From positions 2,981,450 through 2,998,066 of the forward strand of contig FN649736.1 in NCBI GenBank assembly GCA_000310025.1: a stretch of DNA of 16,617 nucleotides, in the 5' to 3' direction. This DNA is from Ectocarpus siliculosus (taxonomy: Eukaryota; Sar; Phaeophyceae; Ectocarpales; Ectocarpaceae). Position numbers and translations under genes: made by a program. Below, in pieces: positions 8,323 through 16,617 of the stretch (position 1 is the stretch's first letter; every line of letters begins with the position of its first letter). The notes under the pieces are model-generated. The model did not search any database, was not told the DNA's origin, and saw nothing but the letters and a program-made list of their open reading frames with translations.

Positions 8323-8712
8323 CCCTAGCGACCCAGGCTTTTTTGGATGTGTAGGTTTCTGCCCGTGGAACAGGGTGGACGCCGGTTCGCCACGTTGTTT
8401 GTTTTCTCTTTTTTGAGAGGTGGGGCAGGGCGTTCATGCAGCAATACAGTAGCTGTCACCCGGGTGCTGTGTGGCGTGTTCAGCAGTGTGAGTAGCGAGG
8501 GAGCGTTGCAGAGGGATTGCTGCAGTGTGACAAGTGGAACACCGCGGTAGTACTAGTTTATAAGCATTTGTCGACTGGTGTTCGTATTCCGTGTTGACAA
8601 AAAAAGGTTATACTCTCCAGCCAACACGGTCAAATGAGAAAACAAACAACTTATCCAACTCCACTCCCCCGTCTCCGCTGTGGAGACAACAATCCATATT
8701 CCAGCCATTCAA
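8323..8712. other. NOP16 3' flank
   Basis: About 390 bases without a gene I can support. It should hold the NOP16 3' untranslated region and, on the opposite strand, the end of the convergent open frame at 8713-9678. I see no AATAAA signal. Confidence 0.4.
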
Positions 8713-9678
8713 TCAACTATGGAGTAGCCTCGGCTCCGTGTGTGATGGGGTGTTCGCTCCTTGCAAAATACGCGCATACAGTCTTGTCACCTCAAACAAA
8801 ACTCTATCGCCGCCTGATCTACGGTCTACAATCAGAGCCTGCCGCCGAATGCCATTTTGAGCGCCGTTGACACTCCGGAGGCGTCGTGTACGTACTGTAT
8901 GTTGTTGTATGTAATGTATTGGCCCTTCCGGCGTAAGACGTCGGCGTGGTACCGCGAAAACCATGGTTTGCCAGAATGGGTAAAAAGCTGTGTTGTACGG
9001 CAGTAGTGTGAACCCAAACTGGGGGTTCTTTTCGTTCAGGGCGGGAGGGATTTTGATCAATCCTTCAAACGCACCCAACTGCATCTGCACCTCTCCACAC
9101 TCCACAGGGCTGCTGTGCTGTAGTGGGCCATCTTTCGGGCGGGTATATACTACGTGCCCAGAGGCCGATTCATTCACCCGCGCTCCAGCAGTGCCAGCCC
9201 CCGGCGGCATTTTTACAGCAACAGCGTAGTCTAGACTGCTGCTGTACATGTTCAGGTCAAGAGAGTCCACCCGCCCCACAATGGCCCATCGGGCTGCACT
9301 ATGCTGCTGTATTATGTACACGTACAATACTCTGGTCCAGCCCAAGTACGGGCCTTCGCCTGACGTGCATCCGTGTTCTCGGCCTGCGGGCCTTCTGGCT
9401 CCCTCTCCACCCGCTCTCAACCCGCTCTCATCCCGTGGCTCTGTGTCCCCGATCCCCGGCCGCCGCCGAGGCGTGTTTTGTTCTCCCCATCTCCGATCTC
9501 CGATCACACGGAACTGAGCCACTGAGCCACGACCTGTCGAACGCTGATTGGTCGGGAACGGTCTTCGTTCTCTTCTAGAACAAAAGAGGGAACGAGGCAA
9601 CACAAACGAGCGACAGGAGCAGGCGAGAGCCCCCGCACAAAACTTGGACCAGCCTTCCCAAAAACACAAACAATACAC
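8713..9678 (-). CDS. Unidentified minus-strand open frame
   Basis: A 321-codon frame is open on the minus strand. The part from about 9370 down to 8890 looks coding: mixed composition and ordered-looking stretches such as YLGWTRVLYVYIIQQHSA, VGRVDSLDLNMYSSSLDYAV and GFTLLPYNTAFYPFWQTMVF. The first in-frame Met inside this part is at 9249. The upstream 100 codons are Arg/Gly-rich and lie opposite the presumed promoter and leader of the plus-strand gene, so they are probably not translated. Acceptor-like AGs (cccgcag, cacgtcag) near 9370-9390 could start the exon instead. A second frame ends nearby with GVSTALKMAFGGRL, so the 3' end is uncertain. I recognise no family; a single-gene fragment or a mobile-element remnant are both possible. 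Confidence 0.35.
   Translation of the reverse strand: MYCLCFWEGWSKFCAGALACSCRSFVLPRSLFCSRRERRPFPTNQRSTGRGSVAQFRVIGDRRWGEQNTPRRRPGIGDTEPRDESGLRAGGEGARRPAGREHGCTSGEGPYLGWTRVLYVYIIQQHSAARWAIVGRVDSLDLNMYSSSLDYAVAVKMPPGAGTAGARVNESASGHVVYTRPKDGPLQHSSPVECGEVQMQLGAFEGLIKIPPALNEKNPQFGFTLLPYNTAFYPFWQTMVFAVPRRRLTPEGPIHYIQQHTVRTRRLRSVNGAQNGIRRQALIVDRRSGGDRVLFEVTRLYARILQGANTPSHTEPRLLHS
9480..9595. promoter_or_regulatory. Putative divergent promoter with inverted CCAAT and heat-shock-like element
   Basis: ATTGG (reverse CCAAT) lies at 9547-9551. The triplets TTC 9568, TTC 9573 and GAA 9578 follow at 5-bp steps and include the palindrome TTCTAGAA at 9573-9580, like a heat-shock factor site. The segment lies between the minus-strand open frame and a plus-strand leader-like sequence. 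It is assigned from motifs and position only. Confidence 0.3.
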
Positions 9679-9722
9679 GAAACAAAGAGGGAGCTACGCA
9701 CGAAGCCCAGCACACGGACCAG
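9596..9722 (+). other. Possible untranslated first exon
   Basis: The sequence is A/C-rich and lacks any ATG on the plus strand between 9596 and 9722. It ends at a consensus donor, CAG|GTAAGG. This is how a spliced 5' leader looks. It could belong to the zinc-ribbon gene, whose coding start is 1.5 kb downstream, or to an unrecognised gene in between. Confidence 0.35.
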
Positions 9723-9960
9723 GTAAGGACCCCACGGGCGTCTACGCCGCGGCGATCTTGCATGCGGAGTTGGAGAGTCCGCGGGAGCTTTTCGACTTTT
9801 GTCTGCTTTTGTTTTTCTTTGGGTTTTTCTCTGCACCCCTGCCCCGAAAAACAGATCGGGCAGCGCGGATACCGCGGTCTCCCCTGCCGGAGTCGGGAGA
9901 CTCACCGCAGGAAACCCTGCCCCACTGCACCCTCTCCCCCTTGTGCGCGTCGTTTGGTAG

Positions 9961-10109
9961 CGGGTGCGAAGACAGTTGACGATTTGGTACGGGACAACGG
10001 CGGGTTGTTGACTGCAAAGCAGCGTGATTGTGTCATTTTCGGGGTTGGTTTCCTGTTGAAGGCATCCCGAGAGAGTCCGCTTTTGGTCTCTCTTTGGCAC
10101 GTTGGATAG
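9961..10109 (+). other. Coding-like segment, possible exon or gene fragment
   Basis: After a pyrimidine-rich acceptor ending tttggtag, a frame in phase 1 reads GAKTVDDLVRDNGGLLTAKQ and continues RDCVIFGVGFLLKASRES to a TAG at 10107. The G.KT..DL....LT..Q pattern recalls the segment of family X DNA polymerases (beta, lambda) just before the palm domain. The expected catalytic GSYRRG and GDID motifs are not seen nearby, so this is at most an isolated exon or fragment. It may equally be chance. Confidence 0.2.
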
Positions 10110-10919
10110 CGAAGAAGCGCACCTCAGGGCGTGTCTGTAGGTCACGGATTCGGGTAGAGCACGTTTTGGTCTGCTCGATTCCGTTTGGTCGGGATGATTT
10201 CGGTCGCGCACGGGTATTTCGTTTTATTTTGAGATCGGGTCATGATTTGAGTTTCTTCCGAAAAAAATGCCTGCCCTCGTGCCCTTGTGTGTGACCCGCT
10301 TTTTTTTTGTGCCTGCCCCTGCGACAGAGAGCCGGCGGTGTTGCCTCGTCTGTGTAGACGAAGAGCAGAAATTGGGTGACCTTGCAATCAGAAGCTAACC
10401 ACCGAGTTCTCGTCTTCTCCTCCGCGCCTCGCTCCTGTTTGGTCGCTGTGACCTACCACAGGGAAAAACCTCCTACAATAGTAGCACCTCGCACGTCTGC
10501 TCGGGAAAACAAGGAGCAGCAGGAGGCGGGCGTTAGCAGGCGAGACAAGGCCGGAAAAAGGGAAAGCAAACGCACAAAAAGAGAGAGGGGCTCGCCGGCG
10601 TCAGAGAATGTGAGGCCCCCTCGGCTACAGCCGTGTTAGAGATCGCAAAGAAAAACAGAGACTTTTCGTGGGGAGGTCTCGAATATCAAGGCGCGGTCGG
10701 GCGGAGTCTTTTTGTTTCCCCGTCTCTCGTGTCTTTTCTGTGGTAAATTACGTTCAAACGTTCAAACAGCAGCTGGCCGGCCTGTGTCACATATTGATAT
10801 TGATGTCATCTCCGAGTACTTGCTGTTGATCTGGTGTTTTCTATGCATACAACAGTCGCAATGAAGTGTGGTACCTGGTACCATGACCCCCAGAGAAGAG
10901 GGAGGCGCCTTGGCAATTC

Positions 10920-10973
10920 ATGGTCCGTGTTTCTATCGTTATCGTTGCGGCGGCTCTGCTTTTGTCGGTTTGA
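10920..10973 (+). other. Hydrophobic 17-codon mini-frame
   Basis: ATG at 10920 opens MVRVSIVIVAAALLLSV and a TGA at 10971-10973. It resembles a signal peptide core. It lies about 240 bp before the zinc-ribbon start codon, so it could be an upstream open frame in that leader, or chance. Confidence 0.15.
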
Positions 10974-11207
10974 AGCTTAACTTTTGCCAGGTAGACAACC
11001 GCCTCTTGAGGGCTGTAGGCCTAGACTACAGCAGCTTCAGGGGCAGCCGTTCGTAAGCTGCAAAGTAAAATTTGTAAATTTCCCTGGTGCCGAATTTATT
11101 GTCAAAACAGCAGCAGCGGGCGTAACCCCTCACCGGTGTTCTTGCGTCGCACACCCGCCCCGCCCCGAGCTGCCGCTGCCCTATGTGTGCTGATCTAAAT
11201 TTGTCCG

Positions 11208-11327
11208 ATGATGCCCCCACCCGCCGCCGTCGCTCTTCCACCGTGCAGGACAGCGCAGAGCCGAACGAATTCGTCTTCGCCTAGTAGCGACTCCATCCAC
11301 GCCCTCAGGGCGGCTGTTGAGCACAAG
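11208..11327 (+). other. Zinc-ribbon gene exon 1
   Basis: Two adjacent ATGs (11208, 11211) open 40 codons ending IHALRAAVEHK at AAG|GTACGC, phase 0. If this exon is not used, translation could start at ATG 11648 or ATG 11729 inside a longer exon 2. Confidence 0.5.
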
Positions 11328-14300
11328 GTACGCACGTGTTACGATACCATTTGTACTTGTATGTAGGCGGTGGGGAGGCCGTCGCGTGCTTTCCCTTTGC
11401 TGGTGATGGCGTCTATAAATGTATAGAGGTAATATTTAGTACCGCGTATTGCCCACGTTGAACTATTTATTTGTTGTTAGCATGCACGGACCGCAGTAGG
11501 GCAAGGAGTGTGCCTCCGCTTTGTATCCGTGAAGCCGTTCGTGCCTGAGAAGCATGTCGAGTCCACGGGTGGTGACGTGCAAATCGGTTTTTTTGCCCTG
11601 CAGTGTTAATTTACCCTCCTAACAAGATCTGCAACCTCTCCCTCGCCATGCATTCCTCCCTCCTCCGCCCGCACCGCCGTTTAAATCTGCAGCCTAATTC
11701 AGAGCCCTACCGACGAGAGAAGGAGGCGATGTCAGTCCCCCATGACCAGCACCAGCCGCACGAGCAGCAGCAGCGTCAGCAGCAGCAGCAGCAGGCGGCG
11801 GATGTGGCGGGGATGGTGAGACCCCAGGCGTGGTGCGCGGCGAACAGCGTGGAGCCCGACTCCCAGGACGATCAACAGCAGCAGCAAAGACATAGCAGCA
11901 AGCAACATGCGATGGTATTAGTAGCCGATGACCCCGCCGCCTCCGCCGAGGAGGAGATGCGGGAGGCCGCCGCCGCCGCCGGTAGCGGGGCCGCGATCCC
12001 GATGTCCCCTCCGTCTTCGCCGACTCACGTCGCCCCGACCCGCCTTCCGGCCGAAGCCCAGGAGGTGGTGGCGGCGGTGGTCGAAGCGTCCAAGCCGGAG
12101 ACAGCAGCAGCAGCGGTGGCGGCGGCGGAAGCAGTGCCATCGCCGCCGGCGCCCGGTTTGCCCGCTTCGGCGGGGGCGGAGGGCGGCGGGGGCCCCGTGT
12201 CATCATCAGGGCCACCGGCGGCGGCGGCAGTACCCGTGCGGCTGGGCCGCGGCCGGAAGCTCTGCCCCAGCTGCAAGGCCCTGACCAAGTCGGCGGTGAA
12301 GCAGTGCCGCCTGTGCCACCACGTCTTCAACCCGGTGTCCAGGATGCGGGCGCAGCACCGCGAGCCGAAGGAGAACGATGACGCCCCGGTCCTCCCGCGC
12401 CGACGGCACCGGCCCTCGCAACGCCTCCTGGAGAGCAGGGTGGTGTCCGCCGCCGCCGGCCCGCAAGAGGGGGCGCCGGCGGGGGGCGAGGGAGCGGTAG
12501 GAGGAGCAGCCTCGGCGAGACGGCCTCTGGCCGCCTTTAACGGCGGCGGGGACACGAACCAGCGAGTGGCTTCCGGCGCGATGGCGGCGACTGCGGTGGC
12601 GACGAAAAAGACGGGCGCGGTTTCCGCCAGCGGGGAACAAGCACCCAAGCGCAGCCACAAGCGCAAGGTCCCGCTGCCGCCAGGGGTGGTACCCCCGAAG
12701 CGCAAGAAGGGCGCGGCGGCGGCGGCCCGGTTGGCGGCGGCGGCGGCGGCAGAGATCGCGGCGACCGCGCCGGCCGCCGCCGCCGCGGTCACCGGCCCTC
12801 ACGGCATCCTTCCCCGGCTGAGCCTGCCCGAGCGGCAGCGTGTGGCTGAGGACCTCGTGGCGTCGCCGGCCCCTTCGCACGTGCTGGTGCCGGAGTCGCC
12901 GGAGCTGGCGCCGACGGCGACGCCCGCCGGGCCCCTGTTGTTCATAGCCCCCCCCCCGGCTTCGCCTTCGTCGAACCCCCCGTCCTCGCTCGAGGACGAC
13001 CCCGAGTGGCTCCCGCACAGCGGAGTGGTTGTGTCGCCCGCGGCGGCCTTTTTGCAGCAGCACGAAGTGCGGCAACACCAGCAGCAGCAGCTGCAGCGGC
13101 GGCAGAACCAGCAGAACCAGCTGTACCTCGCGGGAGCGGCAACTTCTCTGACGGGCCTGTTGCTGGAGAACAACCAAGAGGAGGAGGAGGAGGAGGCGGA
13201 GCTTGCCCTTCCCGTGCGAAGACACGAAAGCGGCGGCGGCGGCGGCGAGATTGACCTAGACTTGTCCGCGGATTGCCAAGACAGAGACCCATTCGCGGGC
13301 GTAGAGATGACGTGGTTGGAGAGCGGCGGCGGCAGCGAAGCGGCGGTAGTGAACCCCACGGCCGCCGCCGGCGGCGGCGGTGGCGGCGGAGGCGCACCGA
13401 CGGTGTTTCCCCTGGTGTCGCGAGATGGAATGACGATGGAGCAGGTAGGAGAGGGAACCTCAGCGGCGGCGTGGTGGTGGCTGGCTGCAAACTGACCACA
13501 TGGATTCTTTCCGTTCGATTGATGCTGAAATGAAGACAGCCACATATTTTGTCACATCCTGGATCGAGAAAATTTCGATATTTTTTGTTCGGGTGTTGCG
13601 CAGCTGTTGTAGTCCTGGTTACATGAGTAGGTCTTGGTCAAGGCCGTCTTTTTTCTTTAGTTCCTGGCGTTGTGCCTGTTTGTTCGGTTCCCGGGGTGCC
13701 CGGCGCTGGCCGGCTAACCCTGCACAGCGACCGGGCCCAGTCATCGTCCCGCTTGATTCTGTTGCGACAAACTCGCTTCCACTGCTCCTGTGGTGGAATA
13801 GTGTCTCGAACAAGGTATCTTCCTGTGACTGCATGTATATTTTCCTAGAACCTCGTGCCGAATCTTTCCCCCGTGCACACGAATGTACCCCAGAACAGAA
13901 CACCATCTCAACGAGTATTGACCTTGAACCTCCCTCCCTCCCTCCTTCCCTCCGTCCTTGCTTGCTTGCTTGCCGTCCCCAGCACCGAGCCGTGTTCCCT
14001 CCGGCGCAAAGCACGGAGCTCCTGGGGGACGCGCACGACGCCCTCATGTGGAACCCGCTCCGAACTTCCTCCGTCGGCGTCGACACCAACGGCGGCGGCG
14101 GCGGCGGTGCCGCCGCGGTAACGGCGACGGCGACGGTAGCGGGGAGGAGCCTTACCCTGTGGCCCGGGAGCTCGGTTAGCGACTGCACTCTGCTCACAGC
14201 GGAGGCTCCGGCGGCAGCGGCGCAATCGGTGGCGGCGGGCGCGTCTTCTTGTTGTTCTCGCACCAGCAGCAGCGGCCGCAGCCCTTCGCCCGGCAACCTC

Positions 14301-14618
14301 GCCTTCCCGAACTTCGAGCGCGGGGCGGCGATCGCCTCCGCCGCCGGCAGCGGCAGCGGCGGAAGCGCCTCCCACGCCGTGACCTCTCCAGAGTACCTCC
14401 TGGCGGAAGCGAGCTGCTCGAGCCTGCCGGACCCGCTGGTTTTCGGGAGCCGCGGCGGGACGTCGGCGGCAGGAGGGGCGGCGGCAGTCGCGGCCGTCAG
14501 CATGGACTCCGGCGACGGCGACGGTGGAGGGTTCTGGCACCCGTTTCAGCACGGCAACGGCGGCAGCGGCGGCGGCGGGTTCAGCAGCTCTCCTCTCCAC
14601 CCTCCGGCGATGACGTAA
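11208..14618 (+). CDS. Zinc-ribbon, Gln/Ala/Gly-rich probable nuclear regulator, three exons
   Basis: Exons 11208-11327, 11693-13444 and 13983-14618, all joined in phase 0, give 835 residues. A TAA at 11196 precedes the start in frame. Residues 64-74 are a Gln run. Cys231, 234, 245 and 248 in CPSCKALTKSAVKQCRLC form a zinc ribbon (CxxC-x10-CxxC, then HHVF) like UPF0547/C16orf87, just after an AT-hook-like GRGRK. Residues 359-379 hold KRSHKRK and KRKKG, a bipartite-type nuclear signal. A second Gln-rich block (about 495-518), a Glu run (about 535-541) and Gly/Ser-rich segments follow. The rest looks disordered. This layout suggests a DNA- or RNA-associated regulator, but no catalytic domain is visible and the function is unknown. 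Triplet runs (GCC, GGC, CAG) dominate codon use. Confidence 0.65.
11328..11692 (+). other. Zinc-ribbon gene intron 1
   Basis: 365 bp with donor GTACGC and acceptor ctgcag at 11692 after a C/T-rich stretch. A second acceptor (ttttttgccctgcag) at 11603 is stronger by its T run, but it would put a stop straight after exon 1 (TGT TAA). It could only serve a different upstream exon. Confidence 0.45.
11693..13444 (+). other. Zinc-ribbon gene exon 2
   Basis: 584 codons in one frame, carrying the first Gln run, the zinc ribbon, the basic nuclear signal and the acidic block. It ends at GAGCAG|GTAGGA in phase 0. Long antisense frames here (for example 12025-12792 and 12206-13225) are reflections of the GC-rich triplet repeats. 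Confidence 0.75.
13445..13982 (+). other. Zinc-ribbon gene intron 2
   Basis: 538 bp with donor GTAGGA. It ends in a long pyrimidine tract (about 13929-13982, repeated CTCC, CTTC and TTGC) and CCCCAG. If retained, it adds a short tail with three consecutive Trp and a stop at 13493-13495. Confidence 0.65.
13983..14618 (+). other. Zinc-ribbon gene exon 3 and stop
   Basis: 211 codons beginning HRAVFPPAQSTELLGDAHDA. They contain LMWNPLRTSSVGV, NLAFPNFERG and SPEYLLAEASCSSLPDPLVF, then a Gly/Ser-rich end, FWHPFQHGNGG and PPAMT, with TAA at 14616. No known domain is visible; aromatic/Leu patches in a disordered context would suit activation or binding motifs. Confidence 0.65.
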
Positions 14619-16240
14619 AAAAAACACACCAAATATTAGAGGTGGTCCGCGCCGACGGGAGGCGGTTGTTTGAATCTGCTGGGGGCAAGGATAACGTGCG
14701 GGGTGGAGAACGTCAGGACGCCTTTTACGCGATTGGGAGGGAGAAGAAGAAGAAGAACATAAAAAAAACTCGAGTGTGGTGAACGAACATGAAAACTTGG
14801 AATTAGCTGGTTTCTTTTCTTTCTTCCCTTTCTGGCTGTCTTTTATGTGTTGCTTTTGTGGAGGAGACCCGCGGGGGAACGTCGGAGAGCGAGGCTTCGG
14901 AAGAGGATGGCATAGATGCCTAGCTGAGGTTTGACAACGGCAAAAAATGGCCCAAGGTTAAATACCGCGAAAAACAATGTTCTGGTCAAGCCGATATAGC
15001 GGGAAAATAGTATTTTGCTGGGGGGGAATCTCACCACCACTACGAACGCGGTTGAAGTACCTGCTGTATGGGTGGGGAGGCCCGCAGGACGGGGCGGGGG
15101 GGTGGGGGGTCTCCTCTCCATGCACCGTCGCAGGAGGGGTATATACCCACGGGGGGGAGTGCTCCGCATCGCGGTGCTCCCATGTATTTATTATCGGGTG
15201 GGGGATGGGTTGGGTGTATGGCAGGAGGAGGACGCGGGAGCCATCTGTTCCGGCGAATCGAGACAGGGCCTCAAGCAGAGAAGGAGCTTAAAACAACCTT
15301 GGGACGTTATAAGTGTCTCGAGGGCTCACGTGAGCCGACGAAAAGCCGCTTGCTCTTGCTGGCGCTGGTTCTGTCTCTTCCTGCATCTTGGCCTGCGACA
15401 CGGCGCAGCTATTTTTAGGTCGGCACCCATTCTCGTTTTTGTATCTAGATAACATACGTTATAAACATGCGTGGTTTGGTTTTCTCATGTCGACGGTGCC
15501 CCGGCTTGGCTTGGTTGCTTTTTACCCTGGCTGGGCGTGTGGTTGGTTTTGGGCGGTCGGTCACCCCCCTGAACAGACACACACAAGGAAGATTTTTTTT
15601 TGTTTCGGTAGGGGGGGGGGGGGGTTGCTCTCGAGAGAGAGCACTCCCTTGGTGGAGAGCGAGCGCTGCGTGTTTAGGTTTGAGAACCGCACGCCGGTCG
15701 CTTAAGAATCGCGTGTTGAGTGAGTAACGAAGAAGGGGCGGTCCTTCTTTTTCGAATGTGGCATGACTGGCTTCGAGTGAGTAGTAGAACTGAACGAATA
15801 ATGAATAATGAATAATGAATAATTCGGGGAAGAAATGTGTGTTTTTTCTTTTTGTCCCTTCCGTTGTTTGTCTAGGCCCCCGATCAGCGGCCGCTGCCGG
15901 TACGCGGTTACTATCTTGCTTTTCGCGGAGGCCGGGCGGGGGGTTAGCAGCGTAGAGTGCCAAATGTATAAGCGTGCTAGCGAGAGGGGAGATGGGAGGG
16001 AAAAAAAGAGAGGAAAATGTGTGCAAATGGGAGTTGGACGAGAGGCGGGGACGGGCCTCTTGTCTACACGGGGGTCCGTTTCGTTTTTCCCAGTAGACGC
16101 GACAAAAATGTCGGTGAATGATGATACCGTCGTTTGTCTGTCGCTGCGCGTTTTGAGCGCGGACAGAGGATGATGTTTACGTTTTTTTTGTAGTTCCGGA
16201 GGAGGAGGAGGAGAAGGTTTGTGAACCCCCTCACAAATGA
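14619..16240. other. 3' flank and spacer with weak exon candidates
   Basis: No gene can be assembled. Points of note: after a long pyrimidine tract, 14864-14923 reads a 19-residue acidic tail ending EEDGIDA; 15797-15824 is an AATAATG minisatellite; and after tttcgtttttcccag, 16093-16173 reads DATKMSVNDDTVVCLSLRV to a stop. Minus-strand frames across 15445-16026 and 15702-16526 are low in complexity and run into poor sequence. Confidence 0.4.
15797..15824 (+). repeat. AATAATG heptanucleotide repeat
   Basis: Three exact copies of AATAATG and a fourth ending in T (AATAATT) run head to tail. Confidence 0.9.
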
Positions 16241-16244
16241 GGCC

Positions 16245-16617
16245 CGCGAGAAGGCGGGGGGGGGGGGGGGGGCCTGTGTTGGGTTTTGGTTTTGTGTTTG
16301 GGGGGGGTTTTTTCGGGGGTTTGGGGGGATTTTCGCGGGGCTTTTTTTTTCGGGTGGTGGGGGAAAAAAAAAAAAAAAAAAAAAAGGGCCTTTTTTTTTT
16401 TTTTTTTTGGGTTTTCAAAAAAGGGGAAAATTTTTTTTGGGGTTTTGGTTTTGCAAATGGGGAGGGGCGGCCGGGGGGGGGCTCCACCCCATGCCCCCCC
16501 TGGCCCCGGGGGGGGGGGGAAAACAAAAAAAGGCCCCCCCCCCCCGGTTTTTTTTCCCTTTTTTCCCCCCCCCCCGGGGAGTTTCGGGCCCCCCCCGGAA
16601 AATGCCCCCCCCCCCGG
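16245..16617. other. Homopolymer-rich, probably low-quality contig end
   Basis: Most of this end consists of runs of a single base (G runs of about 18, A runs of about 23, T runs of about 18, long C runs) with almost no ordinary sequence between them. It looks like the tail of a failing sequencing read or an over-extended assembly, not biology. Open frames crossing it should be ignored. Confidence 0.75.

Larger units (their letters stand above)
9723..11207 (+). other. Intron or spacer upstream of the zinc-ribbon gene
   Basis: No complete gene is evident. A coding-like stretch follows a pyrimidine-rich acceptor at 9961, and a 17-codon hydrophobic mini-frame lies at 10920-10973. Other items are GGTACCTGGTACC (an inverted repeat) near 10871, ACGTTCAA doubled near 10750, and a bZIP-like TGATGTCATC near 10800. 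The rest is T/G-rich filler. Confidence 0.35.

Noticed and set aside
11603-11692. In-frame extension of the zinc-ribbon exon back to GTG at 11603
   Set aside because: GTG is not a normal start in eukaryotes; 11648, 11729 or a spliced start at 11208 are better.
12025-13225. Long minus-strand frames opposite the zinc-ribbon gene
   Set aside because: Their Arg/Leu/Ala-rich products are reflections of GCC/GGC/CAG runs, and the plus strand has the conserved CxxC ribbon.
15445-16526. Overlapping minus-strand frames of 193 and 274 codons
   Set aside because: They are low in complexity, and the longer one runs through the homopolymer artefact at the window end.

Overview
The window looks like nuclear DNA from a eukaryotic alga. 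Genes are split by GT-AG introns with clear pyrimidine tracts, exons are GC-rich with CAG/GCC/GGC triplet runs, and introns and spacers are nearer 50% GC with many microsatellites. I see no bacterial operons or ribosome binding sites. The intron sizes (about 0.2 to 2.6 kb), the triplet-rich exons and the recurring CTGCTGTAC motifs suggest a photosynthetic stramenopile, most likely a brown alga. That taxonomic call is inference.

Two plus-strand genes can be assembled from exons with matching phases. The first (2334-8322, five exons, 240 residues) is a homologue of the nucleolar 60S-assembly factor NOP16. The conserved WD...T...N...MGL block, the C-terminal KHG.D.EAM..D block and the lysine-rich tail lie on separate exons that join in frame. 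The second (11208-14618, three exons, 835 residues) encodes a disordered, Gln/Ala/Gly-rich, probably nuclear protein with one four-cysteine zinc ribbon of the UPF0547/C16orf87 type.

Region by region: 1-330 holds a probable last exon of a gene entering from the left. 330-2333 has repeats, palindromes and coding-looking minus-strand fragments that do not form one clean gene. 2334-8322 is NOP16; its first intron carries a 41-43 bp tandem array (about 4005-4600) and its fourth a tRNA-like segment. 8713-9678 is a long unassigned minus-strand frame. 9480-9722 looks like a divergent promoter plus an untranslated first exon. 9723-11207 is mostly without clear genes, apart from one coding-like segment at 9961. 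11208-14618 is the zinc-ribbon gene. 14619-16200 is 3' flank with weak exon candidates. About 16240 to the end is homopolymer-rich sequence that looks like a low-quality read end.

Nothing here forms an obvious new multi-gene system. The most useful results are the NOP16 model with its distant first exon, the dyad-containing tandem array inside it, the unassigned minus-strand frame, and the zinc-ribbon protein.
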